From: Phoronis australis
Taxonomy: Eukaryota; Phoronida; Phoronidae
Length of the DNA: 26,216 bases
Assembly (NCBI GenBank): GCA_002633005.1
Contig: NMRA01000472.1
Location: 252,071-278,286 of the forward strand
Reading direction: 5' to 3'
A program made the translations under genes and the position numbers. A model generated the notes under the pieces. That model did not search any database. It was not told the DNA's origin and saw only the letters and a program-made list of their open reading frames with translations. Shown here one piece after another: positions 7,924 to 16,330 of this stretch (position 1 is the stretch's first letter; every line of letters starts with the position of its first letter).

Positions 7924-8068
7924 CTAAGCTCTGGACTTCTTGCAGTAATCAAATTTGTGCAGCCTTCTGCTTTTGAAGTTTTGCGCAACTCAGCCCTGTA
8001 AAATAACTTTCTTCTTGAACTGCAGTCATTACACCAACAATCACCCCCGATTTTTGTTACATTACATG

Positions 8069-8290
8069 TGCGTACCCAGGGGTGGGAGGCTCCGCGGGGT
8101 CTCGTTCGACCCCCCCGTTTGACGAATTGGGCAACAAGGTAAGCATCAGAGAAACGGAAAGTCCGAGATAACGAGACAAAAATCCCTCAACTACCAAAAT
8201 TCGGCGAACGCACAATTCACAGCTTTTTTTATGTAAAAGGTGCATATCCCCCAAAAATCGAGCCCCCATTTTTTAGGCTGGGTGCGCGCA
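8069..8290 (-). mobile_element. Short inverted-repeat element B, copy 1
   Basis: Ends TGCGTACCCAGG and CTGGGTGCGCGCA form imperfect terminal inverted repeats. Its reverse complement aligns with 8954-9186, sharing CACCCAGCCTA.AAAATGGGG, the CTTTTAC segment, TTTTTGTCTCGTT and the closing GACCCC...CCCTGG. There is no coding capacity. A target duplication was not identified. Confidence 0.6.
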
Positions 8291-8579
8291 TGCGTTAAGC
8301 AGTGTACACTTGATTCCAGAAAGGACATGCTTTGATAATAGGCTGATACTTTGAACTGTAAATGCTATATTTTTAGTAGATGGTTGATATGGTGCTATTT
8401 TTCGATTATTTGTAGCGTATGGTTTAGTTTCGTATTTTGATTTTGTAATTTTGTAGAAAGTTGTACTGACGCGATGTTATTTAGAATAAAGTTAATTCTC
8501 CTTGAGGGAAAACTTTTTCTTCATTCGACTCACTCGATGCTTGTTGTAAGGAAGGTTTATATTGTACGATATTTGAATT

Positions 8580-8925
8580 AGAGTAAATAGGCCTCCGGCC
8601 CACATTGCAAATTAACAACGGATTTGCATCTTTGAGTTTCAGCTGGTAAAATAAACTTGACTACTTGTCTTGGTGTTCTCGCGTCTTCTCTCTGTAAGAG
8701 TACTTTAAACATGACAATACCTTATGATGTATTACCAATGTACCTGTTTCTAGCTTCATCATACAAGGGGCATTCTGAACAAAAATGGTGTTCTGTTTCT
8801 GTGTAGTTCATATTCTGTCGTTAATGGCGAGATCCGTGTGTCTCCCTTAGTTAACACTCAGAAGAGAATGGCCGCAACATTTAGTCTAACCAAAGCGGAT
8901 CTGAACAAAACACTATCGAAATGTC
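8580..8925 (-). pseudogene. Non-LTR retrotransposon ORF2 C-terminus and 3' end, decayed
   Basis: On the minus strand, 8819-8760 reads NMNYTETEHHFCSECPLYDE and continues ARNRYIGN. This is the classic C-terminal Cys/His region of CR1/jockey-type retrotransposon polyproteins (ETE-HHF-x4-CPLY-x3-R). A stop follows GNTS, and the sequence continues towards QREDARTPRQVVKF. Upstream, around 8900-8830, the similarity is frameshifted and includes RSALVRLNVAAI. It is a dead copy. Its autonomous relative is not in this window, and it differs from the element at 10941. Confidence 0.6.
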
Positions 8926-8953
8926 TTGTATAAGCTGGGGACGAGAAATGAGT

Positions 8954-9186
8954 TGCGCCCACCCAGCCTACAAAATGGGGGGCGCGAGTTTTTGAGACTG
9001 GGCCTTTTACCAAGATTCACGGGGTACGTTCAGACCTATGAAATGTGCTTTCGTCTTATTTTTATAATTCCTGCCTATTTAGTGGACTTTTGTCTCGTTT
9101 TCTACTTTTTTAGGAGTTTTAGTTTCTCTGAGGCGGACCTTTTTGCAGACTTCGCACGTTTGAGACCCCCTCCCCTGGTGCGCGCA
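8954..9186 (+). mobile_element. Short inverted-repeat element B, copy 2
   Basis: The forward copy begins TGCGCCCACCCAGCCTAC and ends CCCCTGGTGCGCGCA. It is inverted relative to 8069-8290, so the two copies bracket the retrotransposon fragment at 8580-8925. The 140-codon open frame crossing it is a by-product, not a gene. Confidence 0.6.
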
Positions 9187-9189
9187 TGT

Positions 9190-10100
9190 AACCAACTTAT
9201 CATCCCAGTGTTGCACGTTCAATGTCAATACATCGCTGCTTTTAAGCATTTAAAATTCCTTAATAAAATCATACACCCATATACCAGACTATTCCAAAAC
9301 CGTATTCGAATAGAATTGTCTTCATATTTAATACCCAACAAGGTTTAAATTCAGCCATTTCACACTGTACACCAATACATGTCTACTGACTCGGTGATTC
9401 GAGAACTCTAAACCAGTACTTTTAATAATTACTGTGCTCAACATCAATACTTTTACAATTGTTCTCCCATGTTCGCCTCTAGCAGCAACACTTGAGACAT
9501 TCGGACTAAGTTGTAACAGATATTTGCAGAACTTATTATGAACTTTGTTTTAGTTGTCTTGGGCGCATTTGCGTTGCTCTTTTCTCCGTATTCAGCCCGA
9601 CATCAAACACGTTGCCATGCGACCATTTATAAACGTGATAATTAAAGCGTTTATTTTTGCTTCTACTCACCTTTTTTTCTAATTTCGCGTCCAAAAATGT
9701 TTGAGATACACTTAAAGCTATAATGGTAGTCAGTGTTCCGGTTCAACGGAAATCCACGATTAGGAACTTTTTGTCTTACCGCGACAGAACACGGTTTTAG
9801 AAAAATTCGCTAATCACAGAATAACTGAACTTGTAGTGCGAGTTACTGGACTCAAAACCGTCGTTCAAATGTGAATGAAATGTTAGATAAATGACAGTTT
9901 AATGTGCCTTTCCGCAGTGCTACGGGAACTGGCACAAAGTGTACTAGATCAGTTGAGCACGAGTCTGAAATGCTTGGAAAATTTCTGTGCCTGTGATCCA
10001 TTGAAAATGGTCTTAAACCATCAGGGGATCAAGGTCCACAATCCCTCGAATGTCAGTCCCATTCCCTTGTGAAAAATATTAAGAATCACGCGAAATCACC
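9190..10100. other. No feature recognised
   Basis: Unique-looking AT-rich sequence. I found no gene, no convincing repeat partner and no RNA gene. Confidence 0.35.
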
Positions 10101-10223
10101 CTCATGAGTATCGTGGACCGTTCGGGTGAAAGTGTCGCGCTTCATTACGCTCGTTATTACGACCAAAACTGGACTCGTGTTTTACGAGCGAAATCGTTAT
10201 ATATACACTGTGAAATTGAGCTC
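10101..10223 (+). repeat. Left arm of an inverted repeat pair
   Basis: CGTTCGGGTGAAAGTGTCGCGC here is present in perfect inverted form near 12515-12540. Similarity continues inward through ATTACGCTCGT and GTTAT...ATATA...CAGTGAGAAATT-like sequence. The partner arm is 12430-12555. The pair encloses the retrotransposon at 10941-12150. Confidence 0.65.
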
Positions 10224-10937
10224 TGTGGAAGATTTAGGCTCCTTATTTTAGCAAGTAGTCGTTAGATCAAAGTACCAGTCCACGATACCTCCAGCTTTTA
10301 AACTAATACGCAGTTGATATTGTTTTTGTTGTGCAAATGGTTTGTTATTCAAATGTTTTGTATAAAGAATGAGTGAATTACCACCAACATTTAGAAGTTC
10401 TACATTACAACACGAAAATCGTTTTGAACCTATGCCCTTTGCAATGTCATACGTCATCTGCACTCACTGATAAGAATAAGAGAATGGCCTAAATATTGAA
10501 AAAGCAAAGCAATTTTCTCAAATCAAACTTATCGTAATCTATTTTGCCCGGGGTACACCACGAGCTATGTTGCAGAGTAAAGCGAGATGAGTATTGCCGA
10601 TAATGTCATTTATTATGACGTAATTTGAAGAGCTAAATAAGACTCGGCAAGATGGGCATGGAAAAAACGCCATAATGACATGGGAATACTGGCGTGGGCC
10701 ATCCGAGGAAGCGTAACCCGGGCAATAACAACGGTAGATTGTGCAAGAAAATATCCATGATTAATAAAGGTATAATTAAAACTAGAATAGAAAATTCACA
10801 ATGCAACCTGAGATAAAAAGCACCAAGCACTAATGACTAGAATTTCCAAAAATAATGGAACTACAGACCTTTTGGCCGCAGACTGCAACAACAGACCTGC
10901 GCAGGGAAAGAGGTAGGCAGCTACAAAAGGCCTGACA
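10224..10937. other. Unassigned sequence, includes small minus-strand open frame
   Basis: A minus-strand frame at 10248-10463 (71 codons; contains ELLNVGGNSLILYTKHLNNK) looks protein-like, but I recognise no family, splice context or repeat partner. The rest carries no feature I can support. Confidence 0.25.
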
Positions 10938-10940
10938 TAA

Positions 10941-11930
10941 AAAGCATTGTCAGAGAACCATAAGCTTACATTTACTCCTCATTGTCGCGAACTCGTTCAA
11001 AAAGTACAAAAATTAATTAATCCAATTAGAATTATCTCTCGTCATCTCAACTCCATGCATCTTGAAACTCTGTTCAAGTCTTTTGTACTTCCACATCTAG
11101 ATTACTGTGACATAATCTACCAACCGGCAAACGCTGGCATACTTCTCCAATTAGAAAGACTACAATATCAAGCAGCTTTAGCCATAACTGGGGCATACAA
11201 AGGGTCCAACACAATCAAAGTTCTAAATAGTCTTCACTGGAGCAAACTAGCAACCCGTCGTAAACTCCACCTGTCCATGTATACATTCAAAGTCTTAACC
11301 AACATAAACAATTACTCTAACAAAATCCTCTTTGACTCCTACAAAAGACCAAGCACGAGACCAGGACTGCGGCAAAGCAATATGTATACTATTCCAGCCT
11401 CCATCAGCCAAGCCTTTAGAAGATCAACGACAGTAACTTGTATTGACAACTGGAATTCCTTACCATTCAAAATAAAAGAAAGCACTTCAATCGTCACTCT
11501 CAAAAATAACTTTAAAATGCATACCACTACTCCAGACTTGCCAGTCCCATTGACATCATTTCAACTTCCCCGCAACCATGAAATAACCCTATACAGATCA
11601 AGATGTGGTCTATTCCTAAACAACGAGAAATTTAGACATAATTTTAATAATATTTCGGCTCTGTGTTCCTGTGGAGATACCCAGACATATCCTCGTGTTT
11701 TCTTTGCTTGTGAGGTATGCAAGGAGGAGAGGGTACAGCTCTTCCAGGCACTCGAACAATACCCCAATGTTTATAAAAAATACTCTGAAATTCCGCAATT
11801 GTACAGCAAAATTAATTTCTTTCTATATGGATGTCAAGAACAAGAACTTAACTCAAACGAAAATATGGTTTTATTTGAAATAGTATCAGAATTTCTTTAT
11901 AACATTAAATCTCTTTGTGTGAGTGGATAG
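10941..11930 (+). CDS. Reverse transcriptase thumb and C-terminal domain, truncated polyprotein
   Basis: 330 codons open from just after a TAA at 10938. The first residues (ENHKLTFTPH) match the point after the palm domain where these elements read 'LTF-x-PH'. Next come FVLPHLDYCDIIYQ and LERLQYQAALAITGAY, hallmarks of the thumb region of CR1/jockey-group reverse transcriptases. The C-terminal Cys-rich motif is LCSCGDTQTYPRVFFACEVC, where relatives usually have His before FF, here Arg. The YADD catalytic box and endonuclease are absent, so the product cannot copy itself. The frame is uninterrupted, indicating a fairly young insertion. TTG or an upstream non-ATG would have to serve as start, so this is the remnant of a larger frame rather than an independent gene. 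Confidence 0.78.
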   Translation, partial: KALSENHKLTFTPHCRELVQKVQKLINPIRIISRHLNSMHLETLFKSFVLPHLDYCDIIYQPANAGILLQLERLQYQAALAITGAYKGSNTIKVLNSLHWSKLATRRKLHLSMYTFKVLTNINNYSNKILFDSYKRPSTRPGLRQSNMYTIPASISQAFRRSTTVTCIDNWNSLPFKIKESTSIVTLKNNFKMHTTTPDLPVPLTSFQLPRNHEITLYRSRCGLFLNNEKFRHNFNNISALCSCGDTQTYPRVFFACEVCKEERVQLFQALEQYPNVYKKYSEIPQLYSKINFFLYGCQEQELNSNENMVLFEIVSEFLYNIKSLCVSG

Positions 11931-12150
11931 AATTTTATACATCTGTATGAAAATAAATTATTTTCATTCGTTGTCATATATCATCGTATTCTTAACATCA
12001 GTTTTTTTATTTATGTATTTGTATATAATCATTGTATATAGACTTCTTTGTATTTTTTTACCCAGATCTAATGCCTCTTGGCGCTTTCTGGGTTATGTAT
12101 ATTCATTGTATTCTGAAGATTTCGTAATAAACATTAAAAAAAGAACCTGC
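10941..12150 (+). mobile_element. 5'-truncated non-LTR retrotransposon (CR1/Daphne/Crack-like)
   Basis: Contains the last part of a retrotransposon polyprotein (10941-11930) and about 220 bases of AT-rich 3' untranslated sequence. The 3' end has an ATAAACATT signal near 12127 and a terminal AAAAAAAG near 12145. Upstream catalytic reverse transcriptase and endonuclease parts are missing, as expected of target-primed 5' truncation. It lies between the inverted arms at 10101 and 12430. The clade assignment rests on the look of the C-terminus only. Confidence 0.75.
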
Positions 12151-12299
12151 TAGATATACATTTTGGCACAATGTGTACTAAAATGGGCCACTCTGAAATG
12201 TTTGGGATGGCTAGTGCAAAAAATTTCAGTCAGTCTTCGATATTTTTCAGCTGCTTGCAAATTGCTTCTCGGATTTTACCTCCTGAACACTTCATAATA

Positions 12300-12420
12300 T
12301 GCGGAAAATATGAGCGAAAAATTACGGGCGTAAAATTACGAACGTAAAGTTATGAGCAAAAACTACAACCCTATTACTAACGTAAAATGCGAGCGAAAAT
12401 ACGAGCGTACAACTGCTTCA
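12300..12420. repeat. Degenerate short tandem repeat, (AAAATTACGAGCGT)-like
   Basis: Units AAAAATTACGGGCG, TAAAATTACGAACG, TAAAGTTATGAGCA, then after a gap TAAAATGCGAGCG, AAAATACGAGCG. The period is about 12-14 bases. Similar TTACGAGCG words occur in the facing arm at 10185-10192, so this array is probably part of the same inverted-repeat element. Confidence 0.55.
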
Positions 12421-12429
12421 GAGGTCACG

Positions 12430-12555
12430 TGACGGACAAACCAATTTCTCACTGGATATATTGATAACGTTCGTCAAGCTGACAAGCGAAGTCTCGGTCG
12501 TACGAGCGTAATTATGCGCGACACTTTCACCCGAACGACCCACGATACATGAAGC
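12430..12555 (-). repeat. Right arm of an inverted repeat pair
   Basis: Inverted partner of 10101-10223. It holds GCGCGACACTTTCACCCGAA in reverse complement and flanking similarity on both sides. No target-site duplication was recognised beyond either arm. Confidence 0.65.
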
Positions 12556-12739
12556 CCGAAAATTCCCATCCAATAATGAATAAATTCCCTTCAAGGTTCG
12601 AAATCACTTGTAACTAACACAGTCGACGTTTCGAAACAGCACAAAATGTTATGTTTTGGTATAGCACTTGCGGCAGAGCCGATGAGGGTTAGTGAAAGGC
12701 CGGTGGTACCCAGTGAACTTGCAGTTTCCAATTTGGGGT

Positions 12740-12970
12740 TGCTCAATGGTCTTTGGGGTTGTTCCAGACTGTGTCTATTTGGGTACAAGGCAATATTTAA
12801 CTTACAATAGGAAGTTTGACAAAGCCGTTGCCAAGCAAGTCTCCCAAGCACAAAAAGCTCAATTTGTTCTCGTTTCAAAGTTTAGGAAACTGGCCCTTCC
12901 GAATGATTTGGAGTCCGACATTTTGGATAACTGTGTCCTCTCTTACCCGAGGATGGCACAAGACCTTCTC
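12740..12970 (+). pseudogene. Second non-LTR reverse transcriptase fragment, decayed
   Basis: The translation VYLGTRQYLTYNRKFDKA followed by KQVSQAQKAQFVLVSKFRKL and LPNDLESDILDNCVL matches the region after the reverse transcriptase palm (typically YLG...YNGKF..A....QA..A.F.L..K.RKL.LP.D....LFD..VLP). The expected LLYGSEVW does not follow in frame, because the frame changes near 12945. It belongs to a different element from that at 10941: the sequences are not alignable. A possible tail with an AATAAA signal lies near 13647-13675, but the connection is unproven. Confidence 0.6.
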
Positions 12971-13049
12971 AGTACACCTGGTGTCAAAACAATATTATTC
13001 GACAGTTGGGCGATATCAAGCCTTCCATTATTGTATTCATGAACGCTTG

Positions 13050-13440
13050 TTCAGTTGTGCACTGTTCCTTAATTCTAGTCATTCTTCAAACAAACAATGA
13101 TTTGGGCTAGAAATATACCGATCGAGGCTTGGTTTTAACGAAAGATTATTTTTTTTATAAATTTCGTTGTGGTATGCATAACCTATGTTGCAGAGATCGT
13201 TTCAACCCAACATAGTGGTGGTGTCGGCGAGTGTTGATCTGTCTTAGCCCAGTTTATAAGCAACATCCGTTTCTTAAGCAATATTATTGCACTCTCGTGG
13301 TGTCTTTAAGTTTGGTATTTCCATGAAAGCTGCCTCGTTTTCTCCATAGTCTCGTTCGATTAATATCTTGACTATGTCCTTTCTAATGGGTGTTTCTTTT
13401 TTAGTGGTTATTTTTATACCTGAGTAAGTCGAGTGCAATA
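13050..13440. other. No feature recognised
   Basis: AT-rich spacer. It includes a T8 run at 13149-13156. No gene or repeat partner was identified. Confidence 0.35.
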
Positions 13441-13441
13441 T

Positions 13442-13578
13442 ATGGGCGGCTCAGCACTGAAATTAGTGGGGGGGGGCTATAGTTCACACCCCCAGCATCC
13501 TAGATGGAAGGTGCAGCACTGAAATAAGTGGGAGGCTATAGCCTCCCCCGGCCAGCCCCAATAGTGCGCCGCTCCATG
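13442..13578. mobile_element. Small inverted-repeat element C with internal duplication
   Basis: Ends ATGGGCGGCTCA and GTGCGCCGCTCCAT are imperfect inverted repeats. The first 40 bases are repeated at 13504-13541, sharing CAGCACTGAAAT and AGTGGG...GGCTATAG. A perfect 18-bp palindrome, GGGAGGCTATAGCCTCCC, occupies 13530-13547. It sits about 200 bases upstream of the dehydrogenase start codon. Non-coding. Confidence 0.45.
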
Positions 13579-13644
13579 CATCTGTAGCTTGCATAGAATG
13601 TAGTTCTCTTATACCCAGTGAGGTGTCTCTGTTGTTTGTCCAGA

Positions 13645-13675
13645 GAAAATAAACCTTTCAACCTTTGAACCTTTT
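13645..13675 (+). other. Possible retroelement 3' tail or poly(A) signal
   Basis: AAAATAAACCTTTCAACCTT followed by TGAACCTTTT gives an AATAAA signal and a short CCTTTSAA repeat, a pattern seen at some non-LTR retrotransposon tails. It lies 140 bases before the dehydrogenase start, so it is unlikely to belong to that gene. Confidence 0.3.
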
Positions 13676-13787
13676 CGACCGCCGTATTCATGACCTTAGA
13701 CTAAACTGTTTTATATATCTGAGCCTTTGAGCGGTATGTGATATATGGATTACCTGTACGTTTTGAAAGGACACCCCGTTTCGCAAC

Positions 13788-13860
13788 ATGTGGAAGACAG
13801 TTGTGCTTCTTTTGATAGCGATATATATCGGTTACCAGCTTATCGACAGGACAGACTTAG
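13788..13860 (+). CDS. HSD11B1-like dehydrogenase, exon 1 (membrane anchor)
   Basis: First coding exon of an 11-beta-hydroxysteroid dehydrogenase 1-like short-chain dehydrogenase/reductase. Such enzymes interconvert keto and hydroxyl groups, classically on steroids, with NADP(H). They are held in the endoplasmic reticulum by an N-terminal helix. This exon encodes MWKTVVLLLIAIYIGYQLI and then DRTDL: a single hydrophobic anchor as in HSD11B1. ATG at 13788 is the only start placing the anchor in front of the Rossmann fold. The exon ends TTAG|GTAAAC at phase 1, completing a glycine with exon 2. The join spans a 6.5-kb intron filled with repeats, so RNA support is needed for this exon. No convincing TATA box is assigned; TTTTATATATC near 13708 is a weak candidate. 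Confidence 0.75.
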
Positions 13861-14444
13861 GTAAACACTACTTTAGTTTTCTGTCAGTCGCAGAGTCGGC
13901 GTTATACTAGACAAGTGAAGTAGCCTCCACAATTGAATAAGTCGCGGGCTTCATATCCACCCACTGGTGGCTATCGTTGTATTGTCACACGGTATACCAT
14001 AGTCAACAAAGGCTCGGGCACCTGTACTAAAGTTCCTTTCATATTCAACGACATGTGGCTTGTGATCTCCTTTTACGGGTGTTACATGGTTGCTTTATAC
14101 GGTTTACTAGTAGGATACCGCGTGACATGGGCTCGCTAAGTCGCACTTGGACTTGGACCCGGTCGTCAGCTCGCAGCAGATCTCGGGGGTTGTTTCTCGA
14201 TGTCTAGTATCTTAGCCTATTTCACGAAATCAAGAATGCTAAAGCATGAAAATGAGTCTGCTACTAGAAACCAAACGACAAAAATCCTTCAATGAGCCTA
14301 CTCAGTACTAGTGAGAATCCGTGAAAGGCAATGCCAAAAGAAAAAACCGCGGCGACCGTGGCTATAGATTCTTGGAGTAACAGGTCCCAGAGGTTTGACT
14401 GTCAGTGCAAGTGTACGTGCACTAGAGGCTTGGTTTTATAAGAG
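13861..14444 (+). other. Intron 1, first part
   Basis: Starts with donor GTAAAC. Within the next 580 bases I see no gene; the 68-codon open frame at 13933-14139 has no recognised domain. The rest of the intron (to 20361) is itemised below. Confidence 0.4.
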
Positions 14445-14650
14445 ACTAGCCGTTACCCGCGTTTAACCACGGGTAGCAGCTAGTGTATGGGAAAGGCGAG
14501 GGGAAATAGCTACACCTTCAAATGCACTTTAGTGTTCATCGCAAGAGGCAGGGATACTTCTTGAAGAGACCGTGTTAGTTTAAAGCTTCAAACAGAATTT
14601 CTGTCAGATATTGGCGGGGTGTGCGGCTGCGGGATTCTTTCCCCAGACAG
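14445..14650 (+). repeat. Left arm of large inverted repeat, with terminal 40-nt hairpin
   Basis: Begins with a hairpin (14445-14484): ACTAGCCGTTACCCG, a 10-base loop and CGGGTAGCAGCTAGT, 13 of 15 positions complementary. Then follow GGGGAAATAGCTACACC, TGTTCATCGCAAGAG, TACTTCTTGAAGAGACCGTG, CAGAATTTCTGTCA and GGTGTGCGGCTG. All of these recur in reverse complement at 15929-16142. The arm is about 200 bases. Confidence 0.75.
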
Positions 14651-14722
14651 TAAAAATATTTTTTCTTTCCAGAACGTTTGACGGTAATCACCAGTATTCT
14701 TTAAGTGAAAACTCACGTCTAT

Positions 14723-14731
14723 TATATAAAA
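14723..14731 (+). promoter_or_regulatory. TATA-box match
   Basis: TATATAAAAG-type sequence (TATATAAAA), a strong match to the TATA consensus, inside the inverted-repeat interior. It could be an internal promoter of the element or an alternative host promoter; single-site matches also arise by chance. Confidence 0.3.
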
Positions 14732-14920
14732 GGCATCGATTGCACAAAATCCGTCTCCCCCGCTCCACTACAGACCTTCGTTGCGTCCGTTTCGGTACTG
14801 CCTTGGTCCCAGGTATTGCACCGGCCCCCTGTTTGGATTCGAGGTGTTCTATTTTTTCTCATCGCGGGCCGTTTTTTCGTGGACGCGAAGGTAGGGTGGC
14901 CAGTTTCGTACTGGCCTTGG

Positions 14921-14959
14921 TGACGTCAGTCGGTCCGCTCAAAGGCCTGGGTGACGTCA
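14921..14959. promoter_or_regulatory. Two full cAMP-response elements, 31 bases apart
   Basis: Perfect TGACGTCA palindromes at 14921-14928 and 14952-14959, each inside a repeated GGCCTKGGTGACGTCA context. CREB/ATF factors bind this sequence. The duplicated context suggests a roughly 31-bp tandem duplication. About 200 bases downstream of the TATA match. Confidence 0.4.
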
Positions 14960-15661
14960 CTCCGTTGGCTTAATTTCACTCCCTCCGGCTTCTGTCTTGT
15001 ATGTAATTCATCGGGCCTGTCACCGCCAAAATTAATGATGCCTCATTAAAAAATTTTTTACTCTTTCTTGAGTAAACTAAATTATTTACCCGGGTGTTGG
15101 AAAATTGGCGTTCTTCAGTTATTCTGCTGCTAAAATTGCGATGCGTTTTTGGATGCCATTGCGTCACCTATCGGGCTAATTTCCATGTTCTTCAATCAAC
15201 TGTGGAGGTTGCGTACATGTCATAACAATCAAAAGTGGTTTCATTTCGTTACAAGTTTTTACTATTTTAATACCAAAAAAAAACAATTTCAGAAAATACT
15301 CTCGAGATATATCGCAAAGTTTTGGGAAATGGCGCGTACGTGCGCGTGTCACTACGGCAGATAGTAGGATTTTCTTTTAAGGCGGAGAATTACGAAAAAT
15401 AACGTTTATTAGATTTTTTTACTTCTATAAACTGTGAATGTCGATTCATACCCAGATTCTGCATGCATCCCTGCAGGTTGTTAACTCTGAAGTTTCACGA
15501 TGAGGTGACGAGCTGAGCACCCCGGTTGTGTGAAATTTCGGTGTCTAACGGAGCTGTACACACGGCTACCTAGCTGTGTGTTGACGACAGTCCTCGTACA
15601 GCCGCTAGCTGGCTTTCTACCTCAGTATGTACATTCATGATGCAAGTTTTGTTAATACATC

Positions 15662-15805
15662 CAGGTACGGATTGGGGGGCACGGCAGATTGAGTATTAGC
15701 CAGAATTTTGCCCTTCAGACATTCGCACCCCCGGACTGCCAAATGGAATCTGGGAGAATTTTATGGGGGCCATGACCCCCTTGGCCCCCTCTAAATCCGT
15801 CACTG
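15662..15805. mobile_element. hAT-like miniature element, copy 2
   Basis: Shares the interior of 6619-6782 (ATTAGCCAGAATTTTG, GACATTCGCACCCCC, TGCCAAATGGAATCTGGGAG, GGCCCCCTCTAAATCCG) and ends in GTCACTG. The left end is eroded. Nested inside the large inverted repeat. Confidence 0.65.
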
Positions 15806-15928
15806 ACATCTAGTACATACTTTGTGTACTATACAATATTTTAAATGCATTCGTAGTTTTCACTTTAAACTGAAGAATATCTGATTACCGTACTTTGTGT
15901 CACGGCAGGGTCAATTGCTCTGGAAAGA

Positions 15929-16142
15929 ACTAGGGGAATAATCCCACAGCCGCACACCTTAATTGCCTACTAAAATCTGACAGGTGACAGAAATTCTGCT
16001 TGAAGATTTGAACACGGTCTCTTCAAGAAGTATTCCTGTCTCTTGCGATGAACACTCGATCGGTTCACTCTCAGGTGTAGCTATTTCCCCTCGGCGTTTC
16101 CCACTAGCTGCTGCCCTTGAGAAATCACGGGTAGCAGCTAGT
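15929..16142 (-). repeat. Right arm of large inverted repeat, with terminal 40-nt hairpin
   Basis: Reverse complement of 14445-14650 with scattered differences. Its outer end is a hairpin at 16103-16142: ACTAGCTGCTGCCC, an 11-base loop and CGGGTAGCAGCTAGT. In both arms the hairpin ends outward in CTAG followed by T. The two arms are separated by about 1.28 kb. Confidence 0.75.
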
Positions 16143-16330
16143 ACAATATATTTACAAAAGTCACATCATAAATGCTCTGCTAAGGTACAAAGCCAGCCAG
16201 TCGTCTGGAGATTATCGTCAACTTACAGCGAGGTAGCTGTGTCTCATTGAGCTCTGTTAGGTACCGAAACGTCACAAAATCCGAGTTGATCACCTCGTCG
16301 TGAAAGCAAGGAGTGAAGTATAATCAGGTA

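Larger units (their letters stand above)
14651..15661. other. Interior of the large inverted repeat
   Basis: No intact gene. Open frames at 14611-14973 and 15149-15364 lack recognisable domains. It holds the TATA and CRE matches listed separately and, at its right side, a hAT-like element. Locally richer in CpG than the surrounding intron. Confidence 0.35.

Noticed and set aside
8926-9348. 140-codon plus-strand open frame
   Set aside because: It runs through short inverted-repeat element B and unique flank; the translation has no domain and the homologous element at 8069 is not open.
14445-16142. Firm Helitron call from hairpin plus CTAG
   Set aside because: The CTAG lies within the stem rather than several bases after it, no 5' TC end was found, and the two ends face outward.
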